Shown here: piece by piece, positions 36,947 to 45,040 of the stretch
Layout: the number at the start of each line of letters is the position of its first letter
Position numbering within the stretch: the stretch's first letter is position 1
Assembly (NCBI RefSeq): GCF_011386835.1
Contig: NC_088792.1
Location: 108,162,421-108,226,420, forward strand
DNA length: 64,000 bases
Direction of reading: 5' to 3'
Source: Chrysemys picta bellii
Lineage: Eukaryota > Chordata > Testudines > Emydidae
Translations under genes and position numbers: made by a program
Notes under the pieces: model-generated
The model's database searches: none
What the model was told of the DNA's origin: nothing
The model's input: the letters and a program-made list of their open reading frames with translations, nothing else

Positions 36947-37549
36947 TGGTGATATTGTAATGATCAGTGCTGACAGCAGCTCCACCAATATATGGTGCTG
37001 TATCTTTATCTTAATGTTAACTTGTCTCATAGGTGCTGACTCCATGGGTGTTCTGGGGCTGGAGCACCCACGGAAAAAAAAATAGTGGGTGCTCAGCACC
37101 TACAGGCAGCCCCACAGATCAATGCCTCCCTTCCCCCCCAGTGCCTCTGACCCGCCATGGATCAGCTGTTAAGTGGCGTGCAGGAAGTGCTGTGGAGGAG
37201 GGGAAGGAGTGGGCACAGGAAGAGGTGGGGGAGAGGAGGGAAATAGGTAGGGTGGGGGTGGAGTGAGGGTGGGAAGGGGTGGAGTAGAGAAGGCCTGGGG
37301 CAGAGTGGGGGTGGGACGAGGCCGGGCGGGGTGGGGGTTGGAGAAAGTGGTGGAGTGGGGGCAGAGCCTGGGTGGAGTAGGAGTCAAGCACCCCCCAGGA
37401 TCTGAGTAATTCGGCACCTGTGAGTTGTCTTGTATATTTGTTACTGATTTGATATGGGGGTTAGCAGAAAGATCTGTCCTGCCTGTGTGTGCTGGAGTTG
37501 GTATATGCAGTGTTCCAGTAAATCTCTGTGATTCTATAAGAGTATTACA
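36947..37549 (+). repeat. Gypsy 5' LTR (split by an insertion)
   Basis: Aligned by eye with the 3' LTR. Shared tracts include GCTGTATCTTTATCT (3' copy GCTGTACCTTTATCT), TTGTCTTGTAT, GGGGTTAGCAG, GTGTGCTG and TCTGTGATTCTATA. It ends AGTATTACA. Without the insertion at 37035-37420 it is about 215 bp, matching the 212 bp of the 3' LTR. Confidence 0.75.
37035..37420. mobile_element. hAT-like nonautonomous element in the gypsy 5' LTR
   Basis: It begins TAGGTGCTGACTCC and ends CGGCACCTG, which in reverse complement reads CAGGTGCCG, giving inverted ends. Flanking TTGTCTCA and TTGTCTTG look like a diverged 8-bp duplication (the element's own edges leave a few bases of uncertainty). The uninterrupted 3' LTR has a single TTGTCTTG at this place. 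The middle is a G-rich expansion (GGGGTGGAG-type units, 37190-37370). It is noncoding. Proline-rich frames on the minus strand are artefacts of composition. Confidence 0.65.
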
Positions 37550-37559
37550 ACCGGTGACA

Positions 37560-38490
37560 TCGGCTTCAAGATGGAAAAAAGCACTTTTGCCCGAAAAGAA
37601 ATCTTCTTGTCATGCAGATCAGACTGGAATCTGTGAGTACTTGTCAGATTTTGAGCTGTTGTTCTCTGTGAATGAGTGGACTAATGAGAAAGCAGCAGGG
37701 CTGGCCTTATGGGTGGGTGATTAGGGCAACTGCCCAGGGCGCCATGGTCGGGGGGGCACCGTGGTCAAGAGGCAAGGAGTGGGGCAGGCCCGGGGTGTAA
37801 GTCTGTGGAAGGGAGCTTGGTCAATGGATGTGGGGGAGGAAGCAGGGCCCAGGAGGACTGGGGGAGCCAGAGGGGGCCAGGAGTGGTGGGGTGGGGAAGC
37901 ATCAGGGGCCATGAAGGGTGGATGAAGAGCCTGGGGAGGCAGCAGGGGCTGGGGGCACCAAAATACAATTTTGCCCAGGGCACCATTTCCCCTCAGCCTG
38001 GCCTGGAAAGCAGCACAGTACCTGGCAATGTTGTCAAAGCAGTTTACCAGTAGCTACCCAGTGCAGATCATGATTCTTATAGGCAGTTATGCAAACACAT
38101 ATTATAGGACAGCTATGCGGGAGGATAGGCCCTTTTGAAATAGCAGAAGGAATGGAAAGCCACAAGACAGCAGAGAGGGGAACCCCCGGTAGTTATTTGT
38201 GTGCGTTGCAGAAACTATTCTATAGGGCTTTTCCTGTGCCACCCTGGCTGGGAGATGCTTTGAGCGAAGCAGAATCTGCTGTGCTGGATCAGAACCTGGC
38301 AATGAAGAGAGGAGCCTATGCTCAGTGGCCAGCCATGAGAGAATCCTATATGCAAAGTCAGTCTATAAATAATTTGAAAGGGGAACTTCATAACCTGCCG
38401 GTGGAGGAAGATAACATACTTGATAAACCTATGGACCAGATTATAGACAGAGTTAAAATGTGGAAGAAGAAATTGGTGTTTCCTTAAAGG
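37560..38490 (+). pseudogene. Gypsy gag, split by a hAT MITE
   Basis: Gag forms the particle that packages element RNA. The N-terminal part (37560-37695, with CEYLSDFELLFSVNEW) is separated from the rest by a 310-bp MITE and resumes at 38006. The downstream frame 38089-38487 contains ALQKLFYRAF, DALSEAESAVLDQNLAM and a basic C-terminal end. At least one frame change lies near the junction. Capsid identity rests on position after the 5' LTR and before the zinc knuckle, and on helical, charged composition. The sequence itself is diverged. Confidence 0.65.
37696..38005. mobile_element. hAT-type MITE in gag, with 8-10 bp TSD
   Basis: The sequence GAAAGCAGCA occurs on both sides (from 37688 and from 38006). 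Taking 8 bp as GAAAGCAG (37688-37695 and 38006-38013), the element starts CAGGGCTGGCCTTATGGG and ends in the inverted match CAGGCCAGGCTGAGGGG, the standard hAT format. The interior is G-rich, with GCCCAGGGCGCC and GCCCAGGGCACC near the ends. It is nonautonomous. Confidence 0.8.
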
Positions 38491-38566
38491 AACCAGCTAT
38501 TAAAGGAGTCACCCTGAGGCTGGGAATTATACCAGATGCAGCACTTCAAGAAAATGATTACTAGTA

Positions 38567-38600
38567 GCGCGCGCACACACGCGCGCGCACACACACACAC
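38567..38600. repeat. 34-bp alternating GC/CA run
   Basis: An uninterrupted purine-pyrimidine alternation of GC and CA dinucleotides, starting GCGCGCGCACACACGCGC, lies within the gypsy sequence. Such runs can adopt Z-DNA. It is probably a microsatellite that expanded after the element was inserted. Confidence 0.9.
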
Positions 38601-38683
38601 AAAAACCCCAAGGAGGCCCAAGTACAAGCTATACAGAAGTGTCCTGTAGGTCAGAAGAGAGAGACTGCAGGCCTGATGACATT

Positions 38684-38725
38684 TGCAGGTTGTGTGGAGG
38701 CAAAAGCCGTTGGAGACAGAATTGC
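38684..38725 (+). pseudogene. Gag CCHC zinc knuckle, degraded
   Basis: The translated 14 residues CRLCGGKSRWRQNC keep the C-X2-C-X4-x-X4-C spacing of a nucleocapsid zinc knuckle that binds element RNA. The histidine position holds arginine (CGT), so the knuckle could not bind zinc normally. It lies at the expected end of gag. The flanking frame has stops. Confidence 0.6.
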
Positions 38726-39128
38726 TCAAGCAGAGGGCAGCCACACCAGGGAAACTACAAGTTGTTGTTGCAATAGGGCCACCATCAGCCACTATTAAAA
38801 TGGCCCATCTGAAGAGCTAACCAGATACTGGTTACTTTGTTTGGAGACACTGACAGCTGGAAAACAACAATGCTGCTGGGACTCGAGCTATGAAATAAGT
38901 CTGATCCATGGAGAACACCAAGAGCTGAAGGTGAAGGAAAACATGTACTTCAGGAGGTTAATTGGTCACTATTAATCATCAGCCACTACAGATGAGAGGA
39001 GAAATCCAGTTGCCATGGAACTTGGGTTCTCCGCATACTAAATGAACTTCTTGTTGTGGTGTCTTTGTATTGGGAGTGAATTTCATGTGAACTCCTGGGA
39101 TGTTAATAGAACACACTTGTCCATGGAC

Positions 39129-40148
39129 CAGAGGTGAAAGTAAGCCGGTATGGCGTACCAGCAAGAGCCAGTGCGCTGTACTGGAGTGGATCGGCTTCCC
39201 CTAGTGGCAATTTAAAGGGCCTGGGGTTCCCAGCAGCAGCTGAAGCCCCAGGCCCTTTAAACTGCTGCCAGAGCCCCACTGCCGGAGCCCTGGGGTAGCG
39301 GTGGCGGGGCTCCAGCGGCTATTTAAAGGATCCGGGGCTGTTTCAGCTACTACTGCCCCGACCCTTAAAATAGCTGCTGGAGCCCCGCTACCTCCCCAGG
39401 GCTCCAGCATCAGGGCTCCGTGGACAATTTAAAAGGTTCGGGGCTCCGGTAGCTGCTACCCCCCGGGCCTTTTAAATCGTCCCTGGTGCCTACCGGAGCC
39501 CTGGGATAGCGGCGGCGGGGTTCAGGCGGTGATTTAAAGGGCCAGGGGCTCAGCCACCGCTACCGCCCCGACCCTTAAAATAGCTGCCGGAGCACCGCCG
39601 CTGCTACCCCAGGGCTCCTGCAGCAGGGCTCTGGGGATGATTTAAAAGACCCTGGCTGCCACTGCTACCCCGGGGCTCCGGCAGCATGGCTTGGGTGGCG
39701 ATTTAAAGGGCCTGGGGCTCCCACTGCCACTACCCTCTGGGGCCCTTTAAATCACCACCCGAGCCACACTGTTGAAGCCCTGGGGTAGCAGCCGTGGGGC
39801 TTTGGTGGTAATTTAAAGGGCCAGGGGCTCCTGGTTGCCGCTACTGCAGAGGACCCCTGGGCCCTTTAAAGCTCTGCCAGAGGCCGGGACCCCCTCCGAT
39901 GATGAGCAGCTGAAGTAGCAGCAGCTGAAGCCCCGGGCCCTTTAAATCACCTCCCCCACCGGGGCTCCCAGCTTCTGCAGCTAGGGCCCAGGGCTCCCAG
40001 CTGCTGCTACCACAGCCCCTGATTTAAAGCGCCAGGGGTTGAAAGGCCCGGCTCTTCTGGTAGAGGCCACGCCTCTTCCGGTTGAGGCCCTGCCCCCTCC
40101 TAAGGACTCCAGAGTACTGGTAAGTCCTTTACGTTATTTTCACCCCTG
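39129..40148. mobile_element. 1,020-bp hAT-type element with AT/GC mosaic inverted units
   Basis: Inverted ends CAGAGGTGAAAGTAAGCC and CAGGGGTGAAAATAACG (right end in reverse complement). It is flanked by CCATGGAC (39121-39128) and CCATTGAC (40149-40156), an 8-bp duplication with one mismatch. The interior consists of about 15 alternating forward and reverse units, each with a TTTAAA core next to a GGGCC/GGCCC block (for example GATTTAAAGGGCC and GGCCCTTTAAATC), spaced 40-75 bp apart. It is noncoding, much GC-richer than the gypsy host, and inserted between gag and RT. Confidence 0.8.
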
Positions 40149-40779
40149 CCATTGACAATATTCAGATACTCCTTTCGGCTGCATCTGTGCAACTTTTGGG
40201 GCCTTACAGGTCCCTCTACCCTGCCAAAGGTGTGACAGAGAGGGACTGCTGCCTGTGATAGGGTTGAATAAAGTTTGTGGTGAAATCAGATCATCATGCA
40301 GTCATGAACTTAAGAGAAAAAGAATACCACAGTGAATCTGTAGGAGTGTTTGAAGCTACCGATATCCAGTCAGGAGTGCAGTTTAGAAGATCTCTGTTTC
40401 AAAGGGTGAGTGTTGGGGAAGAGCAATGAAATGACTGACCAGGAAGTGTAGCTAGGGAAGAATCAAACAATGGGGACTGTGTACAATGTTACTGGTGTCT
40501 CAAAGCACCTCACAGGGACAGAGATGAAGTGCTGTGAGGCAGCCCAGTCAGTAAAACAGGCAGTTGACTTGACAGAGCAGCTGTAGAAGGGGAAGCAATT
40601 AGAATAGCTGCTCTTATAATTTGTTAAGAGTGTTCTGTAAGAATAATGAAGAGTTTAGGAGAGATGATTCGGTGCCACTTTGGATTAGGTTTAAGCCAGG
40701 GAGTGTTCCAGGCAGCCCTGACATTGGATTCTCCTGGTGCATCAGCTCACCATGAAAGCAAAGCTAAATTAAACGCTGG

Positions 40780-42312
40780 CAGGTGGCTTGATTGAACATT
40801 CTACATCCCATTGGTCATCCCAAATTGTAGCTGTGAAAAAGGCTTATGGAGACTTGAGGATGTGCATTGACTACAGACATTTCACAGACTACATTTTCAC
40901 AGACATTTCAAGATAGCTACTCACTTCCCTCTGTAGCAGACTGTAATGGCATGGAGGTCGCCCTGGAATGTGGTCAGATGCAGTGCTGCAGGTGAGCCCC
41001 TGCCTCTGTTTCCATTAATGGGCTTTCAATAAGTTCAATGAGCTTCTTGTATAGTGAACAGTACCCCTTCAGGAGTCTACTTTATTTAACCACTGGATCA
41101 ATAGACATCCAAGCAAGTCCTGATCCCCAGTGTCCTAGCTGGTGGAGGGGTGAGTTAATATTAATCTGTCTTCCCCTCCTAACTTTATCAGTTTCCTCTG
41201 TTCAGGCTCTTCACCAGTAAGGCCCTCTTGACCTGGGGCCCTCTTCTGGAGTCAGGTATCCTGCCATGACCTGTGGAAGAATTCTTTCTTTGGACTCAGA
41301 GCCCATGCAGTGGTCAAACAGCAGCTTTTCTTGTGTAATTCCCCAATGACCTGGACCTTTTGCTGCTCTCTGGTAAAGTTGTTATGCTGGAACTGGGTGT
41401 TCCTGGGCTTTGGTAAGGTCCTTTAACTGGGACTGGGACTTCTTAGGCTTTGCCACTCATAGCCCTTTGGCGACTTCATTTGGGAGCACTTCCTCTAGGT
41501 CCCCTTTTCTGGAGAACTCTCTAACCAACTCCCCTTGAGAAGTCCCTCTCCTTTCTCTGTCTGTTCTGGGGCTTCCTGATGGAACCCTCATAAGCCTTAT
41601 TAGACCCAGGTGCTCCTTCCCTAGTTAACTGCAGCCCAGCTCTTTAAGCAACTAATTATCCACAGATCAATCCAGGTTGGCTCATTTTCCTTAAGGGAAT
41701 CTGTCAGAGGTAGGCTGAATTTCTGACCTCCTCCCCCCCATGACAAAAATACATTGTATAAAATGTCAAGAACAAAATATTTTAGTAGTTTTGATTTGGT
41801 ATCTGGGTACCATCAGACTAAAGTGGTACCTTCAGACTGAGAAAACACTGCCTTTGTGTGACACTCTACAGGCTGCTTTAATTCTGTGAAATGCTTTTCA
41901 GACCATAAATGCACCAGGGATGTTTCAGAGGGTAGTAAATGCTCTAACTCAAATTTTGAAAACATCCTCACATACATCCATAACTTCATTTGTTTCCATG
42001 AAGCATGGGAGAAATATCTGGTAGGAATGGAAAGGATTCTAAAGCTTTTTAAGGAGTCAGGGTTTTAAACTTGCAGGAAACAAATGTGAGTTTATGAGAG
42101 GTCACATCATCTTCCTAGCCATATAGTCATTGAGAATGGGTTGGAGCCCCAACTTCAGAAACTGAATGTTCCGAAGGACTGGAAGGTTCTTACAAACCTG
42201 GAAGAGGTACAGCAATTTGTAGCCCTCTACAGACTCTGCAGGAGATTTGTAGAACATTTCAGAGCGGGTAGCATCATTATACTAGCTAATTAAAAGTGAT
42301 TTTGTCTCTATA
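40780..42312 (+). pseudogene. Gypsy reverse transcriptase, interrupted
   Basis: The enzyme would synthesise the element's DNA. Blocks appear in order: 40780-40925 with a VAVKKAYGDLRMCIDYRH motif, then an 814-bp insertion, then 41746-41885 with a YFSSFDLVSGYHQ block. The catalytic box in 41973-41984 reads YIHN in the open frame (41886-42068), where YLDD would be expected, so both aspartates are gone. The thumb-connection region (42070-42300) includes FVALYRLCRRFVEHF. Several stops and frame changes occur. The 3' edge is cut at 42312 by a foldback insertion, beyond which RNase H continues in the next block. Confidence 0.8.
40932..41745 (-). mobile_element. Candidate solo LTR inserted in the RT gene
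   Basis: The RT reading breaks at 40931 and resumes at 41746 with matching gypsy sequence, so about 814 bp is foreign. Its ends are TGTAG and TGACA on the plus strand, giving TG...CA in both senses. A minus-strand AATAAA (41086-41081) lies about 150 bp from the minus-strand 3' end, as in an LTR. I found no 5-bp duplication (flanks CCCTC and AAAAT), so exact ends are uncertain. Confidence 0.5.
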
Positions 42313-42834
42313 AAAAGAACAGGAGTACTTGTGGCACCTTAGAGACTAACAAATTTATTAGAGCATAAGCTTTCGTGGACTACAGCCCACTTCTTCGGAG
42401 GCATACCCACCTCCGTAGAAGTGGGCTGTAGTCCACGAAAGCTTATGCTCTAATAGATTTGTTAGGCTGGGTCTACACTACCCGCCTGAATCGGTGGGTA
42501 GAAATCGACCTCTCGGGGATCGATTTATCGCGTCCCATCGGGACGCGACAATCGATCCCTGAATCGACGCTCTTACTCCACCAGCGGAGGTGGGAGTAAG
42601 CGCCGTTGACGGGAAGCCGCAGAGGTCGATTTTGCCGCCGTCCCTACAGCGGGGTAAGTCGGCTGCGATACGTCGAATTCAGCTACACTATTCGCGTAGC
42701 TGAATTTGCGTATCTTAAATCGACCCCCCCCCCCCCCCCCCGTAGTGTAGATGTAGCCTTAGTCTCTAAGGTGCCACAAGTACTCCTGTTCTTTTTACGG
42801 ATACAGACTAACACGGCTGCAACTCTGAAATTCT
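42313..42834. mobile_element. Foldback element, Penelope-like ends, split by a Harbinger MITE
   Basis: Two nearly identical arms face each other. The left arm (42311-42400) and right arm (42411-42464 continued at 42759-42800) differ at only two positions over the central 55 bp. A 10-bp spacer separates them. The right arm extends to 42834 (CGGATACAGACTAACACGG), which is missing on the left. The exact duplication TCTCTATA (42305-42312 and 42835-42842) flanks it. Arm sequences such as AGCATAAGCTTTCGTGG resemble the 3' ends of turtle Penelope-like retroelements, by memory only. Tail-to-tail partial copies are known for that class. The element is noncoding. Confidence 0.6.
42465..42758. mobile_element. 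PIF/Harbinger-type MITE, 294 bp, with TTA TSD
   Basis: TTA is duplicated (42462-42464 and 42759-42761). Ends are GGCTGGGTCTACACTACC and, in reverse complement, GGCTACATCTACACTACG. The empty site is visible in the host foldback's other arm, where GTTAGTCTCTAAG is uninterrupted, which confirms both boundaries and the 3-bp duplication. Internal palindromes include GTCCCATCGGGAC. A run of 18 C lies at 42724-42741. It is noncoding, and a related remnant lies at 5374-5611. Confidence 0.85.
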
Positions 42835-42842
42835 TCTCTATA

Positions 42843-43305
42843 GAAGAACACACAAAAAAAGCATTTGAGTCACTGAAGGAAGGAGTTCTAAACCATGTTT
42901 TGCTTAAATTCCCAGATCCATCCATCCATTCATGGTAACTTGTGATGCCTCAAATGTTGTTGGATTTGCACTTGAAGAAATGGATGAGCTTGGTAGGTGC
43001 AGATTAGTGGCTTTCGGAGATTGCATATTAAATGAGAAGGAAACCAAGATTTCAGCTACAGAACTAGAGTGTCTGGCTATTGTGGAGGTACTCAAGGCCT
43101 ATTGTTCTTATATAGGTATAGGAATTCACAGTGTACACAGACCACAGTGCCCTTACGAAGCATAACCCGGAAGGATGCCTGTGGAGATGGATTCACAAAG
43201 TGTCTGAATATACATTCATAATTCACCATAAACCTGGAAAGCAAAATGTGATTGCAGATGCTCTCAGCCAGATGAGGGCAGTGAGAGTAAACTCAGCCTG
43301 GACAT
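42843..43305 (+). pseudogene. Gypsy RNase H domain
   Basis: RNase H degrades the RNA strand during reverse transcription. The segment has the connection motif AFESLKEGVL, then VTCDASNVVGFALEE (first acidic residue of RNase H), a KETKISATELECLAIVE stretch and later YTDHSAL. It ends in KPGKQNVIADALSQ, the usual end of gypsy RNase H. It spans three frames (42606-42938, 42932-43165, 43131-43415). The motif order is complete, so this is the best-preserved part. Confidence 0.82.
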
Positions 43306-44010
43306 GTGAGAACATCTGGCAAGAACAGTCTAAGGATCCTCAATTATGTTTGGTTTGCCAAAAGAGCTACCAAGGGACACCCAGAATGCGGAGGTTCAAC
43401 ACAGTACAGGAATGATTATCCATTGCTTTGGCTATCAACTTGCTGGTGGATGCCGGTAACCAGATTGTCAAGCTTATGGAGAGCAGAAGTGGAGTGCCTT
43501 CATGATAATGAAAAGGCCAGTCACCTGGGGTATAACAAGATAATGAACCAGTTATCTAACATATATAATCTGCAGATGTTAAAGTCTGGGTACTTTCTCA
43601 TCTTACCTGTCAAGACAAGAAAGCACCACCACCACCACCAAGAGATAGAACGTCTTTAGGGGAAATGACCCAAACTAGTAAACCCTGGGAATGCATATAG
43701 ATTAACTTGGAAAAACCCACTGCAAGAAACACCAGCTGGAAATTGGTATTTGACAGTGGATGACATCTTCTCAAAGTATATGGTGGTGGAACCACTGAAG
43801 GATAAAAGGACTAAGACAACTATGGCTGCATTCATGAGACATGTACTGTTCAAGCTTGTCCCACCAAGCTGCATCTACAGTGATTGGGGAAGAAATTTGA
43901 AACATGAGGTTTGCTGACAACTCCGGATAACTAAGGTGAGGACCACTGCAAGTAATGGAGAACTGGAGAGAGTAAACTTCACCATTGATTCAATGATTAG
44001 TCTTAGTCAG
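43306..44010 (+). pseudogene. Gypsy integrase, broken
   Basis: Integrase joins element DNA to the chromosome. A possible zinc-binding HHCC region (HLGYNKIMNQL, with cysteines displaced by indels) precedes the catalytic core. The core keeps VDDIFSKYMVVEPLKDKR (first Asp), IYSDWGRNL (second Asp) and, in frame, NGELERVN, whose E fits the third acidic residue of D,D-35-E. Stops occur after 43659 and around 43916. A C-terminal tail before the 3' LTR (44010-44828) is degraded. Confidence 0.75.
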
Positions 44011-44828
44011 TGAAGACCAACAAGACTGGGATACACAGATCTTTTCATAATCTCTGCATTTAACGCCATTCAGCACTCAACTATGAGATTATTTTTGGAC
44101 TTCACAAAACCATGTTTCCCCATGACTTGAAGGTCATGCAGCAAGAACCTGCACCTACACATTTGGGTGGCATAGGGATTCCTATATCAGTGATCTAAGG
44201 ACAGCATTCCAGAAGGTGGAGGAACAAATGACATGGAAGTGAGCATGCCTGCCACAAGATGCCAGGAAAAAGGGAATAATGTGCCCAGTGAGGATGGAGA
44301 AAAGGTGTGGCAATAGAACTGGGGAAAAAAAGCAGCTTGGAAAAAATCCCAAACTTTCGTCTTGGGAGGGGGCCTTATGCTGTGATTAAGGAACTAAAAC
44401 AATTTACCCTTTGCTAATTCAAAAAAAGCAAGAGTTTGCTCCTTTGTAGTTCATTGAGAACAGATTAATTGAAATAACAGAGAGAGCAAACACTAAGGAT
44501 GATTAACAACTATTCCAGAGAGGTGCAGAAGAAGAGTTGGTGGTACGGCAGCAGGTTCTTGTGGCTCACTGTGGGAGGAAAAATTGCTAGTATGTTCTTA
44601 GGACCTCAACACACTACCATCTTCTCCAGATAGTCTGTCCACAACATATATTCCTAACCTGGAGTATATGAACCTGCACTCACTGATAATCTAGATCCAA
44701 CTATGAGTAATAGCTTCATGACTGAATATAGGATTTGAGGGGGCAGAACAACAAGCAAACATCTTTGGATTGCAGATTACTGGGATTCCTATGAGTTACT
44801 GTTTTTTAAATTCTTATTTAACTAGAGG
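44011..44828 (+). pseudogene. Degraded gypsy integrase C-terminal region and 3' end
   Basis: Fragments with stops in all frames lie between the integrase core and the 3' LTR, and no domain is clear. The polypurine-like GAGGGGGCAG (about 44737-44746) may be the remnant of a plus-strand priming site, though it is 80 bp from the LTR start. Confidence 0.4.
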
Positions 44829-45040
44829 TGTGGTGGGGGAAGCTGTAAGTATCTGTGCAGGCAGCACCTTTTCCAACAGATGATGCTGTACCTTTATCTC
44901 AGATTTAAGCTGTTGTCTTGTATGTTACATTGTTGATCTGACTTGGGGGGGTTAGCAGGTGGTTCACCCCTGCCTATGTGTGCTGCAGTTGGTACTGGCA
45001 GTGTTTCAATAAATCTGTGATTCTATATGTGAATATTACA
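44829..45040 (+). repeat. Gypsy 3' LTR
   Basis: 212 bp, starting TGTGGTG and ending AATATTACA. It contains CAATAAATCTGTG (possible polyadenylation signal) and aligns with the 5' LTR outside its insertion. Confidence 0.75.

Larger units (their letters stand above)
36947..45040 (+). mobile_element. Ty3/gypsy retrotransposon with both LTRs and nested insertions
   Basis: Two related terminal blocks bracket the element. The 5' LTR is 36947-37549, of which about 390 bp is a foreign insertion. The 3' LTR is 44829-45040. Between them lie gag, a CCHC-like knuckle, reverse transcriptase, RNase H and integrase in Ty3/gypsy order. Five insertions interrupt it, at 37035-37420 (5' LTR), 37696-38005 (gag), 39129-40148 (between gag and RT), 40932-41745 (RT) and 42313-42834 (RT/RNase H junction). 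Removing them leaves an element of roughly 5 kb, a usual size. LTR divergence is high and every gene has stops, so the copy is old. No clear 5-bp duplication flanks it. Confidence 0.85.

Noticed and set aside
37119..37417. Proline-rich minus-strand frames
   Set aside because: They lie in the G-rich interior of a nonautonomous hAT-like element and reflect low-complexity composition.
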